Source: Chloroflexota bacterium (GTDB taxonomy: Bacteria > Chloroflexota > Limnocylindria > Limnocylindrales > CSP1-4). From it: 64,000 nucleotides of DNA. Each line of letters begins with the position of its first letter. Position 1 is the first letter of the stretch. Below are positions 9,187-17,726 of the stretch, in pieces. Location: assembly GCA_947475545.1 (NCBI GenBank), contig CANJLL010000008.1:39067-103066 (forward strand). Reading direction: 5' to 3'. The notes under the pieces were generated by a model. The model saw only the letters and a program-made list of their open reading frames with translations, searched no databases and was not told the origin of the DNA. The position numbers and the translations under genes are program-made.

Positions 9187-9239
9187 GCGGGCCGGCGGGT
9201 TCAGCCGCCGGATGGCGGGCCGGCGGGTTCAGCCGCCGG
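9187..9239. repeat. tandem 28-bp palindromic repeat (two hairpins)
   Basis: Two perfect 25-bp copies (9187-9211 and 9215-9239) are separated by ATG. Each copy folds into a 7-bp CCGGCGG/CCGCCGG hairpin around a 6-nt loop. They lie just beyond the 3' end of the minus-strand osmC gene, so they may act as its terminator. Confidence 0.7.
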
Positions 9240-9247
9240 CCGTGGCC

Positions 9248-9688
9248 TCAGGCCAGCCGGGCTTCGACGCTGAGGGCGACGTTGCCCTTGAGGGCGCTTG
9301 ACACCGGGCAGCCATCCTTGGCCGACAGGGCCAGCTCCTGGAACTTGGCTGCGTCAATGCCGGGCACCTTGCCAGTCACGGCCAGCGCGCTCGAGGCGAT
9401 GCCCCAGCCCGCGTCCGTCTTGTCGAAGGTGACGGTCGCGCTGACGCTCAGCTCATCGGCGGGCGTCTCGTTCTTGGCGAGGCGTGCCGAGAGGGCCATC
9501 GAGAAGCAGGCCGCGTGGGCCGCGGCGATCAGCTCCTCGGGGCTGGTCTTGCCGTTGGCCTCTTCGGTCCGGGCGGGCCAGCTGACCGGCAGGCCGCCGA
9601 AGGCCCCGCTGGTGACGTCGGTGATGGTCCCCGACCCGGTGGCCAGGTTGCCGTTCCAGGTGACCGATGCGCGTCGCTGGACTGCCAT
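9248..9688 (-). CDS. osmC: OsmC-family peroxiredoxin
   Basis: 146 residues, full length for the Ohr/OsmC family. The two redox cysteines are C61 (AAHAACFSMAL) and C127 (DGCPVSSAL); in the family they reduce organic hydroperoxides through a thiolate and a resolving cysteine in the cytoplasm. The N-terminal strand ASVTWNGNL and GKTSPEELIAAAHAACF favour the OsmC branch over Ohr. The start has GGAGAT about 8 nt upstream. It is monocistronic and ends at the tandem hairpin repeat. The physiological peroxide is not known. Confidence 0.9.
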   Translation of the reverse strand: MAVQRRASVTWNGNLATGSGTITDVTSGAFGGLPVSWPARTEEANGKTSPEELIAAAHAACFSMALSARLAKNETPADELSVSATVTFDKTDAGWGIASSALAVTGKVPGIDAAKFQELALSAKDGCPVSSALKGNVALSVEARLA

Positions 9689-9893
9689 GGGGCTATCTCC
9701 GTGTGGTTGGGCGCCTGCGGCGCGTGCCCTTGGCCGTGATGGGGGCCGGAGAACGCCGCCCGCGCCCGCGGACTGTTGGTGGGCATGCGCATCGTGCCAC
9801 GGATGGCGGCCGGGCGGGGCGCCGGGTCGTGCGCCGGTCACTCGCTGGGTGCGTGGGGACCGGGTGGTGACGGCGCGGCCCGGACCGCGGGCG

Positions 9894-11204
9894 TCAACCG
9901 CCGCGCAATGCCCGGGCCAGCAGGCGGTGTCGAGCGGTGCGCGGGAGCGTGACGCGGGTCGCGCCGCCAACTGCCCGGTGCGCCTCCAGGGCGGCGGCAA
10001 GCGCAGGCACAAAGCCGGGTTCCGCGACGGGAGCAAAGCCGGCCTCCCACCACAGGTCGATCACGCGGAGGATCCGCGTGCCGTCCGCGGCGCGCTCCAG
10101 GCGCGGCTCGACCCGGCCCACCAGCCGGTCCCCGAAGAGGAGCGGCAGGACGTAGTAGCCCCAGCGCCGCCTGGCCGCCGGCACGTACACCTCCCAGACG
10201 TAGTCGAAGTCGAACAATGAGCGCAGCAGGTCCCGGTCCCAGGCCAGGGGGTCGAGCGGCGCCAGGAACGTCACGCCTGGCGCCTGGCCGCCCGGCGGTA
10301 GCCCCCCCACCAGCTCCGCGGCCGCCTGGTCCAGGAACGGGAGGTCCGCCGCCGGTACGAACCGGTCCCCGCGGATGCCGTCGACGGCGACCGGCACGAG
10401 GCTGCCCGCCGCGAGCAGGTCGGCCAACAGTTCGGGGCGGCTGGCCGGCGGCGGATCGAGCGGCGCCTCGCCCGGCAGGGGCTTGGCCGGCTGCGTCCCC
10501 AGCCACAGCTCGGCGCTGCCGGAGCGCCCCAGCAGGCCGTGAGCCCGGTACCGGGAGAGCAGCTTGTGCGCGCGCTGCTCGCGCTCCCCGTGCCGCTCCG
10601 CGAGGAGCGTCGGTGGGAAGAGGCGCTCCGCCAGGTCGTAGACGCGCCGGTTCCCCTCGCGTCGGGCCAGTCCCAGGATCCCCGCTTCGCCCAGGGCCTC
10701 CAGGATCGCCCTGACCTGGTTGGTGGGCCGCCAGTACCAGTCGATCGCGGGGCGCGGCTTCACGTCGGTGGACGACAGTGGGCCCTCGGCGCGGATCCGC
10801 GTCAACAGCTCGTCCACCAGCGCCGCGTGCTCCACGAACGTCCCCGCCTCGTGGCGCCGGCGGGCGCGGTCCCACGAGACGCGGTACCAGGGCAGCTCGG
10901 CGATCGGCAGCACCGAGAGGCCCTTGTTGTAGGCCTCGAACAGGGCTCGGTCGCGGTACAGCAGGTCCTCGGTCCAGGCTCGCCGGTAGCCGTCGATTCG
11001 CGCGGCCAGGACCAGGTCGTGGTTGCGGCCCGCCATATCGAGCGGGTCGAACTGGAGCGAGCCCAGCCGGTCCACGACGCGCAGGACGCTGGCGGGCTCC
11101 GGCGGCTGTGAGCGCGGTGGTGCCAGGAGGTGGCGCACGACCAGGTAGCGCCGGGCGTGCTCGGCGGAGATCCGGATGGGTGCGCGGGTGCCGGGTGAGG
11201 CCAC
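9894..11204 (-). CDS. YcaQ-like winged-helix protein (HTH_42 family)
   Basis: 436 residues starting at GTG. The N-terminus ISAEHARRYLVVRHLLAPP, then VVDRLGSLQFDPLD and the GRNHDLVLAARIDGY block, matches the HTH_42/YcaQ family; E. coli YcaQ is a DNA glycosylase that unhooks interstrand crosslinks. The family's QxQ catalytic motif (in SLQFDP, usually xQIDxI) is only partly present, so glycosylase activity is unproven. The start is 10 nt after the DUF421 stop, suggesting an operon NUDIX-DUF421-YcaQ. A second family member lies at 37997-39127. Confidence 0.75.
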   Translation of the reverse strand: MASPGTRAPIRISAEHARRYLVVRHLLAPPRSQPPEPASVLRVVDRLGSLQFDPLDMAGRNHDLVLAARIDGYRRAWTEDLLYRDRALFEAYNKGLSVLPIAELPWYRVSWDRARRRHEAGTFVEHAALVDELLTRIRAEGPLSSTDVKPRPAIDWYWRPTNQVRAILEALGEAGILGLARREGNRRVYDLAERLFPPTLLAERHGEREQRAHKLLSRYRAHGLLGRSGSAELWLGTQPAKPLPGEAPLDPPPASRPELLADLLAAGSLVPVAVDGIRGDRFVPAADLPFLDQAAAELVGGLPPGGQAPGVTFLAPLDPLAWDRDLLRSLFDFDYVWEVYVPAARRRWGYYVLPLLFGDRLVGRVEPRLERAADGTRILRVIDLWWEAGFAPVAEPGFVPALAAALEAHRAVGGATRVTLPRTARHRLLARALRGG

Positions 11205-11214
11205 GGGCGGCGAG

Positions 11215-11730
11215 CTAAAAGCGGCGACGGTAGCGGCGACGCCTGGTATGCAACTGGATGGGCCCGCCCTCGATCGGCACGATGCTCAGCGTCCCGTCGT
11301 GCTCCAGAACGGCCAGGCGCATCTCCTCGGGTGATTCGAGGCCATGCTCGCGCAGCGCCGCGCCCAGGTCGTCATCATCCAGGCCCTCGCGTGCCAGCGC
11401 CTCGGGGATCCACTTCCCGTCCTTCCCGATGACGCGCGGCGGCAGCTCAAGGAGCTGGCGGATGACGCGCGACCGACGGCGCCCTTCGGCCACCACGCGG
11501 TTCAGGGTGAACAGCGTGCCCACGATGATCGCCGCGCCAGGGATGGAGGCATCGGGCCCCGTGATCGCCGGCTGCAGGGCGTTGGCGGCCAGCAGGATCA
11601 GGGCGAGGTCGAAGATCGTGACCTGGCCCAGCTCGCGCTTGCCCGACAGGCGCAGGGCGATGACGAAGATCACGTAGACGGCCACGCTCCGCGCGACCAG
11701 CTCCAGCGGCGAGACGGCGAGCGTCCACAT
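11215..11730 (-). CDS. DUF421/YetF-like membrane protein
   Basis: 171 residues. Three N-terminal membrane segments, including VYVIFVIALRLSGKRELG and TIFDLALILLAANALQPAI, are followed by a soluble domain with RQLLELPPRVIGKDGKW and LEHDGTLSIVP. The K-R-E-x-G block and this layout define the DUF421/YetF family, known from spore-formers but widespread and of unknown function. The start at ATG 11730 puts the first helix near the N-terminus; a GTG at 11775 would add 15 residues. The C-terminus is very basic (RRRRYRRRF), which is odd for the family. Overlapping transcription with its neighbours is likely. Confidence 0.82.
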   Translation of the reverse strand: MWTLAVSPLELVARSVAVYVIFVIALRLSGKRELGQVTIFDLALILLAANALQPAITGPDASIPGAAIIVGTLFTLNRVVAEGRRRSRVIRQLLELPPRVIGKDGKWIPEALAREGLDDDDLGAALREHGLESPEEMRLAVLEHDGTLSIVPIEGGPIQLHTRRRRYRRRF

Positions 11731-11785
11731 GTCGGCGTGATGGTCGCACACGGGCCCCGCGGGCGGCAGTGCCACCCGTCCGCGA

Positions 11786-12280
11786 TCACGGTTTGGGCGC
11801 GAGGGCTGCCTCCAGCCGGTCGATCAGGGCCATCTGCGCGTCCCGGATCCGGCGGCGGGCCTCCGCCGGATCGAACCAGGCGACCCGGTCGATCTCCGGG
11901 AAGGTGCCAACGCGACCCGAGCGGGGCGGCCACTCCATCTGGAAGGTGTTCGACGAGGCGAGGGCCGGGTCGAGGTCGCCTTCGGCCGCCCAGGCGTGGA
12001 CCACCTTGCCGCTCTTCTGCACCACCGCCCCGAGCGGGATCAGCGCCCCGGCCGGCACCGGATGCCCCGTCTCCTCCTCGAACTCACGGCGGGCCACGGC
12101 GAGGAGGTCGGTGGCACCCGTCTCGACGGATTCGGCGGGGTGGGGCTGGCCCTTGGGGATGCTCCACGAACCGGCGTCCGTGCCGGCAGACCACGGACCG
12201 CCGGGGTGACCCAGGAGGACCTCGAGGCTGCCGGCCCGGTGGCGGAAGAGGAGGATTCCGGCACTCACGATCTCGGGCAT
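11786..12280 (-). CDS. NUDIX hydrolase
   Basis: 164 residues. The NUDIX core is visible as SWSIPKGQ, then RREFEEETG, the E-E pair that binds the metal for pyrophosphate hydrolysis. Between the glycine and RE the spacing is about seven residues longer than the normal box, with PHPAESVETGATDLL in between, so the loop is expanded. The N-terminus (SAGILLFRH, GPWSAG) resembles the COG4119-type NTP pyrophosphohydrolases. The substrate is unknown. A TACCAT hexamer 7 nt before the ATG and no Shine-Dalgarno sequence suggest a leaderless message. Confidence 0.85.
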   Translation of the reverse strand: MPEIVSAGILLFRHRAGSLEVLLGHPGGPWSAGTDAGSWSIPKGQPHPAESVETGATDLLAVARREFEEETGHPVPAGALIPLGAVVQKSGKVVHAWAAEGDLDPALASSNTFQMEWPPRSGRVGTFPEIDRVAWFDPAEARRRIRDAQMALIDRLEAALAPKP

Positions 12281-12287
12281 GGCCGGG

Positions 12288-12293
12288 ATGGTA
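12288..12293 (-). promoter_or_regulatory. -10 hexamer TACCAT of the NUDIX gene
   Basis: Seven nt separate it from the ATG at 12280, so the transcript would start at or next to the start codon. No clear -35. Confidence 0.5.
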
Positions 12294-12333
12294 CCCGCCC
12301 GGGTCGATTCGGCACCCGGGAGGCGCTGGCGGT

Positions 12334-12394
12334 CTGGCTGCTCAGGCCTGGCTGCTCAGGCCTGGCTGCTCAGGCCTGGCTGCTCAGGCCTGGC
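12334..12394. repeat. four tandem copies of a 14-bp repeat at the exporter's 3' end
   Basis: The unit CTGGCTGCTCAGGC is repeated four times without error (12334-12389), with a partial fifth. The MFS gene's stop codon (complement of 12384-12386) is inside the fourth copy. Each unit holds the palindrome CAGGCCTG at its junction. Confidence 0.9.
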
Positions 12395-13856
12395 GCCGGT
12401 GCATGGTGGCCGCCGCGTCCGCATCGTGGATCCGGAGGGCGATCACGGCGCCGATCGCCGCGAACGCCGCGCCCACCAGGAAGGCCACCCGGAATGCGGG
12501 CAGGAGCACCGCCCCGGCGAGCGGCGTGTCACCGGCCGCGAGCGTCGGCGTGAGGCTGGTCAGGATGGTCGCCATCGCGGCCACCCCGAAGGCGGCCGCG
12601 GACCGGCGCTGCGTGTTGAAGATCGCCGATGCGTGGCCCGTGTCGGCCTTGGAGATCCGCGCGAACATCGCGGTGTTCATGGGGAGCAGCACCCCGGCCA
12701 TGCCCCAGCCGCTCATGAAGACCAGCAGCCGCGTGAGCCCCGTGTCCGTGGTGTCGCTGAGCTGCGTGGCCACCAGGAGGGCAAGGCCGATCCACGCGCT
12801 GCCCGCCGCCACCAGCCGGCGCGGCCCCACGATCGGGTAGAGGCGGCCCACCACGCGGGACGCCGCCAGGACCCCGACCGCCTCCACGAACGTGGTCAGC
12901 CCGGATTCGGCTGGACCCACCTGGCGGACTTGCTGCAGGTAGAGCGGGAGCAGGAAGAGCCAGCCGAGGTAGGCGGACCAAGACCAGAACGAGGCCAGGT
13001 TCGAGATGCCGAACAGCCGCTCGCCCAGGAGTCGCAGGTTGAGCAACGGTTCCGGGGTCCGCAGCTCCACGAAGACCAGGGCGACGAGCGACGCGAGCCC
13101 GATGCCGCCGCTCGCCAGCACGGCCGGCGATCCCCAGCCATGGCGGGAGCCCTCCGTCAGCGCGTACAGCGTCAGCGAGAGCCCGGCGGCCGAGAGGATG
13201 AAGCCGGGGATGTCGAAGCGCCGGTCGCCGGGCTCCCGGTACTCGTGCAGGAACCGGATGCCAAAGAGGACGGCCACGACCCCGATGGGGGCGTTGATCC
13301 AGAAGATCCAGTGCCAGGAGAGCCGGTCCACCAGGATCCCGCCCAGGAGCGGCCCCAGAGCGGGCGCCAGCGAGGTGGGCACGATCAGGAGGCCCGCGAT
13401 CTTGGCCCGGCGCTCCGGCGGGAAGGCCCGGAAGAGCATCGCCGTCCCGACCGGCGAGACCATCCCCGCGGCGCCGCCCTGCAGGGCGCGGAACAGGATC
13501 AGCTGCTCCAGGCTGCCCGAGAGCCCGCACAGCATCGACGCCACCGTGAACAGGCCCAGCGCCAGGAGGAAGATTCGCTTGGTGCCCAACCGGTCGCCGA
13601 TCCAGCCCGATGCGGGGATCCAGACGGCCATGCTCACGAGATAGCCCACCACGACCCAGCCGATCGATGCGGGCGAGACGCGGAACTCGGCGGCCATGGC
13701 CGGCAGGGCGACGTTGACGATGGTCGAATCGAGGATCGTGACGAAGAGTGCCACCACGTACGTCGCGCCCACCACCAGCTCCTGGTTGGCATCGATTCGG
13801 GCGGCAAGGGCTGACAGCCCGCGGGGGTTGCCGGGGGCCGGGGAGGGGGAGGGCAT
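12384..13856 (-). CDS. MFS drug exporter, DHA2 (EmrB/QacA) family, 14 helices
   Basis: 490 residues with about 14 membrane helices. Helix 1 contains the DHA2-specific ILDSTIVNVALPAM, and GWIGDRLGTKRIF is the loop 2-3 motif A. The antiporter motif C region reads GPLLGGILVD. The family exports lipophilic drugs or dyes by proton exchange. ATG 13856 is preferred over GTG 13865 because a TATCGT hexamer lies 7 nt before it. The gene diverges from sufB across a 252 bp region. Its stop codon lies in the 14-bp tandem repeat. The substrate is unknown. Confidence 0.88.
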   Translation of the reverse strand: MPSPSPAPGNPRGLSALAARIDANQELVVGATYVVALFVTILDSTIVNVALPAMAAEFRVSPASIGWVVVGYLVSMAVWIPASGWIGDRLGTKRIFLLALGLFTVASMLCGLSGSLEQLILFRALQGGAAGMVSPVGTAMLFRAFPPERRAKIAGLLIVPTSLAPALGPLLGGILVDRLSWHWIFWINAPIGVVAVLFGIRFLHEYREPGDRRFDIPGFILSAAGLSLTLYALTEGSRHGWGSPAVLASGGIGLASLVALVFVELRTPEPLLNLRLLGERLFGISNLASFWSWSAYLGWLFLLPLYLQQVRQVGPAESGLTTFVEAVGVLAASRVVGRLYPIVGPRRLVAAGSAWIGLALLVATQLSDTTDTGLTRLLVFMSGWGMAGVLLPMNTAMFARISKADTGHASAIFNTQRRSAAAFGVAAMATILTSLTPTLAAGDTPLAGAVLLPAFRVAFLVGAAFAAIGAVIALRIHDADAAATMHRRQA

Positions 13857-13863
13857 CCCCACC

Positions 13864-13869
13864 ACGATA
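13864..13869 (-). promoter_or_regulatory. -10 hexamer TATCGT of the MFS exporter
   Basis: Seven nt before ATG 13856. It supports that start and a leaderless transcript. Confidence 0.45.
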
Positions 13870-13926
13870 CGTGGCCGCGCCCGGCGGCGGCAAGTTGGCG
13901 TCCCGGCGGACGGGTTTTGGGCCGCG

Positions 13927-13955
13927 TTGACGCCATTCCCGGGAATTCCGATAAT
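13927..13955 (+). promoter_or_regulatory. suf operon promoter with a palindrome in the spacer
   Basis: TTGACG (13927-13932) and GATAAT (13950-13955) are separated by exactly 17 nt, the best sigma-70-type match in the window. The spacer holds the perfect 12-bp palindrome ATTCCCGGGAAT at 13935-13946, a likely operator. A GC hairpin (arms 13973-13979 and 13985-13991) lies in the early transcript. The leader to sufB is about 147 nt. Confidence 0.75.
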
Positions 13956-14092
13956 ATGACTCGGGATTAGCCCGGCGCCCTCGCGGCGCCGGCGTCCCGA
14001 CCTTCAGGCAACTCCCGCTCGCCCCCGGCGCCCGTCCCGGCGCCTGGCCGGCGAACTCCTCAGCCAGGGTCCAGGCCCCACCACCGGGTACA

Positions 14093-14106
14093 GATCACAG
14101 GTGATC
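14093..14106 (+). promoter_or_regulatory. inverted repeat covering the sufB ribosome binding site
   Basis: GATCAC-AG-GTGATC is a perfect 6-bp inverted repeat with a 2-nt centre. The Shine-Dalgarno AGGTGAT (14099-14105) lies inside it, 3 nt before the sufB ATG. A 2-nt loop is too tight for a good hairpin, so a protein or dimer site is as likely as RNA folding. Confidence 0.45.
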
Positions 14107-14108
14107 CG

Positions 14109-15512
14109 ATGACCTCCACCAGGGAAATCGTCAGCGACCGGCGAGACGAGTACGCCTTCCACGACGACATCGTCTATCTCGCCGAGACCAAGCGCGGCCT
14201 GACGCGGGACACCGTCGAGGAGATCAGCCGGTTCAAGAACGAGCCGGACTGGATGCTCCAGTACCGCCTGCGCGCCTATGAGCACTTCCTCAAGCGGCCG
14301 ATGCCCACCTGGGGCGGCCGGCTGTCGGACATCGACCTGGACAAGATCGTCTACTACCGCAAGCCGTCCGAGCGCGAAGAGAAGTCGTGGGACGACGTCC
14401 CGGACAAGATCAAGGCGACGTTCGAGCGCCTGGGCATCCCGGAGGCGGAGCGCAAGTTCCTCGCCGGCGTGGGCGCCCAGTACGACTCCGAGGTGGTGTA
14501 CCACTCGGTCCGCGAGGAGCTGACCAATATCGGCGTCGTGTTCATGGGCACGGACCAGGCGCTGATCGAGTACCCGGAGATCTTCCGCAAGTACTTCGGC
14601 ACCGTGGTCCCGGCCGAGGACAACAAGTTCGCCGCGCTCAACGCCGCGGTCTGGTCCGGCGGCTCGTTCGTGTACGTGCCCAAGGGCGTGGAGGTCCCGC
14701 TCCCGCTGCAGGCCTATTTCCGGATCAACGGCGAGAACACCGGCCAGTTCGAGCGCACCCTGATCGTCGTGGAAGAGGGCGCCAAGCTTCACTACATCGA
14801 GGGCTGCACGGCGCCCATCTACGCCACGGACAGCCTCCACGCCGCCGTGGTCGAGGTCATCGCGCTGCCCGGCTCCAAGGTCCGCTACACCACCATCCAG
14901 AACTGGTCCAACGACGTCTACAACCTGGTCACCAAGCGCGCCCACGCGTACGAGAACTCCACCGTGGAGTGGATCGACGCCAACACCGGCTCGCGCCTGA
15001 CCATGAAGTACCCGGCCATCTACCTGCGCGGCGAGAACGCCACCGCGGACATCATCTCCGTGGCCGTCGCCGGCCGCGGCCAGCACCAGGACACCGGCGC
15101 CAAGGCCGTCCACCTGGCGCCCAACACCCGCTCGCGCATCGTCTCCAAGTCCGTCTCCAAGGACGGCGGCCGGACCAGCTACCGCGGCCAGCTCAAGGTC
15201 AGCCCCGGCGCCACCAACGTCGTGGCCTCGGTCCGCTGCGACGCGCTGATGCTGGACGACGAGAGCCGGAGCGACACGTACCCGTATATCGACATCCAGG
15301 AAGACGACACCACCATGACCCATGAGGCCACGGTGGGCAAGATCAGCGCGGAGCAGGTGTTCTACATCATGAGCCGCGGTCTCTCGGAGAACGAGGCCAC
15401 CAACCTGATCGTGCAGGGCTTCCTGGAGGTCTTCACCAAGGAGCTCCCCATGGAGTACGCGATCGAGTTCAACCGGCTCGTGAAGCTGGAGATGGAGGGT
15501 TCGCTGGGGTGA
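14109..15512 (+). CDS. sufB: Fe-S cluster assembly protein SufB
   Basis: 467 residues, full length. Conserved SufB landmarks are [16 protein letters not shown], the EGCTAPIY cysteine loop and [16 protein letters not shown] near the C-terminus. SufB is the scaffold of the SufBCD complex, building [4Fe-4S] clusters with SufC ATPase and a desulfurase. The late cysteine of the E. coli protein (in YIECR) is replaced here (YIDIQ), as in many Gram-positive SufBs, while EGC is kept. It overlaps sufD by the GTGA tetranucleotide. Promoter and palindromes upstream suggest iron or redox control. SufC is not in the window. Confidence 0.96.
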   Translation: MTSTREIVSDRRDEYAFHDDIVYLAETKRGLTRDTVEEISRFKNEPDWMLQYRLRAYEHFLKRPMPTWGGRLSDIDLDKIVYYRKPSEREEKSWDDVPDKIKATFERLGIPEAERKFLAGVGAQYDSEVVYHSVREELTNIGVVFMGTDQALIEYPEIFRKYFGTVVPAEDNKFAALNAAVWSGGSFVYVPKGVEVPLPLQAYFRINGENTGQFERTLIVVEEGAKLHYIEGCTAPIYATDSLHAAVVEVIALPGSKVRYTTIQNWSNDVYNLVTKRAHAYENSTVEWIDANTGSRLTMKYPAIYLRGENATADIISVAVAGRGQHQDTGAKAVHLAPNTRSRIVSKSVSKDGGRTSYRGQLKVSPGATNVVASVRCDALMLDDESRSDTYPYIDIQEDDTTMTHEATVGKISAEQVFYIMSRGLSENEATNLIVQGFLEVFTKELPMEYAIEFNRLVKLEMEGSLG

Positions 15513-16912
15513 GCACCGCCGCCGACGCCGCCGGGACCACCCCGTCGATTCCTCGCCCGGCCCGCCGCGGCCCCGCCGACGTCCCATTCGGCTTCCCCAC
15601 GGCCGCGCTTGCCGGCGAGCTCGCCGCCCGGCGCGGTGAGCCCGACTGGCTCCGTGACGAGCGCCTCGCAGCCGCGGCGGCGTACGACGCGCTCCCATCG
15701 GAGTCCAACCTCCTGTACACGCCGTACATCGACCTGCGCGGGGCCTCCCTGGACGGCGTCCAGCCGTACATCGTGACCGCCTCCGGGCCCGTCGCGGGTG
15801 CCGAGGGCACGCTCCCCGACGGCACCGCAGGCCTGATCGAGCTCCGCGAGGACGGCATCGCAGCCCTGGTGCTGGAGCCGTCCCTGGTCGCGACGGGCGT
15901 GGTCCTTGAGACCTTCGCCGCGGCCCTGGCGCGCGACGACGCCGGCTTCCGCGAGGTGCTCCAGAGTGGCGCCACGCTCCAGCTGGACGACAAGTTCGCG
16001 CAGCTTGCCCGCGGCTTCTGGAACCAGGGCGTCCACCTGCACGTGCCCGCGGGCGTCAAGGTGGAGCGGCCCATCCTGGTCCGCTGGGCCGTGGGTCAGC
16101 CCAACCGCGCGGTCATCGGCCGGATGCTCTTCCGCCTCGACGAGGGCGCGTCCGCGTCCGTCGTGGAGGAGCTGGTGCCGTCCGTCACGGGTGTCCAGCC
16201 GGCCCAGGCGCTGATGGCGGGCACCACCGAGGTGATCCTGGGCACGGATGCCACGCTGGCCTTCGCCTCCATCCAGGACCTGGCACCCACGCAGATCGTC
16301 TTCCAGCACCGCCAGGCGCTGATCGGCGAGGCGGCGACGCTCCGCTGGGCGCTGGCCCAGATGGGCTCGCGGCTGGTCCGCTCGCGCGTGGATAACCGCC
16401 TGGAGGGTGACCGGAGCGAGGTCGAGCAGGTGGAGATCCTGTTCGGCACGGAAGATCAGCTCTTCGACCTGACCTCGTACACCCGCCACGTCGGGCGCGA
16501 CACCACCGGGAACCTGCTCTCCAAGGGCGCGCTCCTGGACTCGGCCCGGTCGTACATGAAGGGCATGATCGTCATCGAGAAGTCGGCCGTTGGGTCGGAC
16601 AGCTTCCTCGGCGAGTACGCCATGAACCTGTCCAAGAAGACGCGCGCCGTCGCGGTGCCGTCCCTGGAGATCGACCAGCCCGACTGCCGCCGCGCGGCGC
16701 ATTCGTCCGCGGTTGGCCCCATCGACGAGGCGCAGCTCTTCTACCTGGAGAGCCGAGGCATCCCCCCGGACGAGGCGCGCAAGTTCATCGTCCTCGGCTA
16801 CCTGGAGCCGGTCGTGGCCCGCGTCCCGCTGGTCGAGGCGCAGGACATGCTCCGCGAGCTGCTCGAGGACAAGTGGGCGGCCGGCCTGGTCGCGCCGTCC
16901 ACCGCGGCCTGA
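15509..16912 (+). CDS. sufD: Fe-S cluster assembly protein SufD
   Basis: 467 residues with the same beta-helix family as SufB. The N-terminus [18 protein letters not shown] and the C-terminal [20 protein letters not shown] with [15 protein letters not shown] are the SufD/SufB core signature; the histidine there matches the conserved SufD interface residue. The GTG start overlaps the sufB stop, ensuring coupled translation. It is expected to pair with SufB and SufC in cluster assembly. Identification as SufD rather than a second SufB rests on order and on absence of the EGC cysteine. Confidence 0.92.
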   Translation: MSTAADAAGTTPSIPRPARRGPADVPFGFPTAALAGELAARRGEPDWLRDERLAAAAAYDALPSESNLLYTPYIDLRGASLDGVQPYIVTASGPVAGAEGTLPDGTAGLIELREDGIAALVLEPSLVATGVVLETFAAALARDDAGFREVLQSGATLQLDDKFAQLARGFWNQGVHLHVPAGVKVERPILVRWAVGQPNRAVIGRMLFRLDEGASASVVEELVPSVTGVQPAQALMAGTTEVILGTDATLAFASIQDLAPTQIVFQHRQALIGEAATLRWALAQMGSRLVRSRVDNRLEGDRSEVEQVEILFGTEDQLFDLTSYTRHVGRDTTGNLLSKGALLDSARSYMKGMIVIEKSAVGSDSFLGEYAMNLSKKTRAVAVPSLEIDQPDCRRAAHSSAVGPIDEAQLFYLESRGIPPDEARKFIVLGYLEPVVARVPLVEAQDMLRELLEDKWAAGLVAPSTAA

Positions 16913-16924
16913 GACGGCCCGCCG

Positions 16925-16962
16925 GTTGCCGCCCCAGGACGCCAGCCCGTTGCCGCCCCAGG
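16925..16962 (+). repeat. 14-bp direct repeat before the Rieske gene
   Basis: GTTGCCGCCCCAGG occurs at 16925-16938 and 16949-16962, 24 bp apart, in the 62-nt gap between sufD and the Rieske gene. Function not evident. Confidence 0.6.
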
Positions 16963-16974
16963 GAAGCCTGATCC

Positions 16975-17310
16975 ATGCGGCGGATTGATCTCCTCGCGCT
17001 GAGCGAGGTCCCCGACGGGACGCTGAAGATGGCGTGGGTGGATGGGGTCGAACCGGTCCTGGTCTCCAACGTGGGCGGCCGCATCCGAGCCGCGCAGGGG
17101 ATCTGCAGCCACGAGTACTTCGAGCTGGACCGCGGCTTCCTGACGGGCGACACGGTGACGTGCGCGCTCCACCTCTCGCGCTTCGACCTGGACACGGGCG
17201 ACCCGCTTGACCCGCCGGCCGACCTGCCGCTGGCCATCTACGACGTGGTGGTGGAGGACGGCCGGATCCTGATCGAGGTGCCGGAGGGGCCGCTCCCGGT
17301 CATCGAGTAG
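16975..17310 (+). CDS. Rieske-type [2Fe-2S] ferredoxin
   Basis: 111 residues. The two cluster motifs are C44-S-H46 and C63-x-x-H66, with a 16-residue gap, giving two Cys and two His ligands for a Rieske [2Fe-2S] cluster. The second box reads CALHLSRFDL where soluble Rieske ferredoxins usually have C-P-x-H-G, so glycine is replaced by leucine. No membrane anchor is present, so it is a soluble cytoplasmic electron carrier. Rieske ferredoxins often follow sufBD in actinobacterial and related suf operons. It lies 62 nt after sufD and has GGGAAG before its ATG. Confidence 0.9.
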   Translation: MRRIDLLALSEVPDGTLKMAWVDGVEPVLVSNVGGRIRAAQGICSHEYFELDRGFLTGDTVTCALHLSRFDLDTGDPLDPPADLPLAIYDVVVEDGRILIEVPEGPLPVIE

Positions 17311-17435
17311 GGGAGCCGCTGGCGGCGCTGGCGGGGTGGCGCCACGTGTCGCCACGCCTCCGCCGCGGGACAGACGGGCGCGGCACCGGCGGGCACCATG
17401 CCGGGCGTTTCTTCGCCCTGGCCTGATCGCCGCGC

Positions 17436-17453
17436 CCCGGCCACGTGGCCGGG
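17436..17453. repeat. perfect 18-bp palindrome
   Basis: CCCGGCCACGTGGCCGGG is self-complementary across all 18 bases, centred on CACGTG. It sits 13 bp left of the inverted-repeat element at 17467. It could be a regulator site or part of a terminator for the suf operon. Confidence 0.6.
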
Positions 17454-17466
17454 CCCTGATTCCGCA

Positions 17467-17612
17467 GTACGTCCACCCCATGAGCGCTATCTCACAAACT
17501 GCCCTAGTACGTCCACGGGGTGCGCAGTACGCAAGACTCGGCGAAGCCGCCGTGCTTACGTGGAGATCCCGCGCCCGCCCGGTCTCAGATAGTGCTCACT
17601 CCTTGGACGTAC
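17467..17612. repeat. 146-bp non-coding element with imperfect terminal inverted repeats
   Basis: The ends 17467-17494 and 17585-17612 are inverted copies: nine bases GTACGTCCA match exactly, then after a 5-base mismatch TGAGC and CTATCT match, 21 of 28 in all. A third GTACGTCCAC lies inside (17508-17517) and GCAGTACG is repeated at 17464 and 17524. No gene is present in 17311-17726. This is the layout of a MITE or a decayed insertion sequence end. No target-site duplication was seen. Confidence 0.5.
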
Positions 17613-17726
17613 CGGAGGATTTCGCAGGCGCCTTCGACGGTGCGTGACGCGGCGCGCGCACGAACGCTCGCTCCAGATCGTGTGCCGGAGCGACCGCCCG
17701 CGCTCGGCGGCCCAGGCGCGGCCCAG

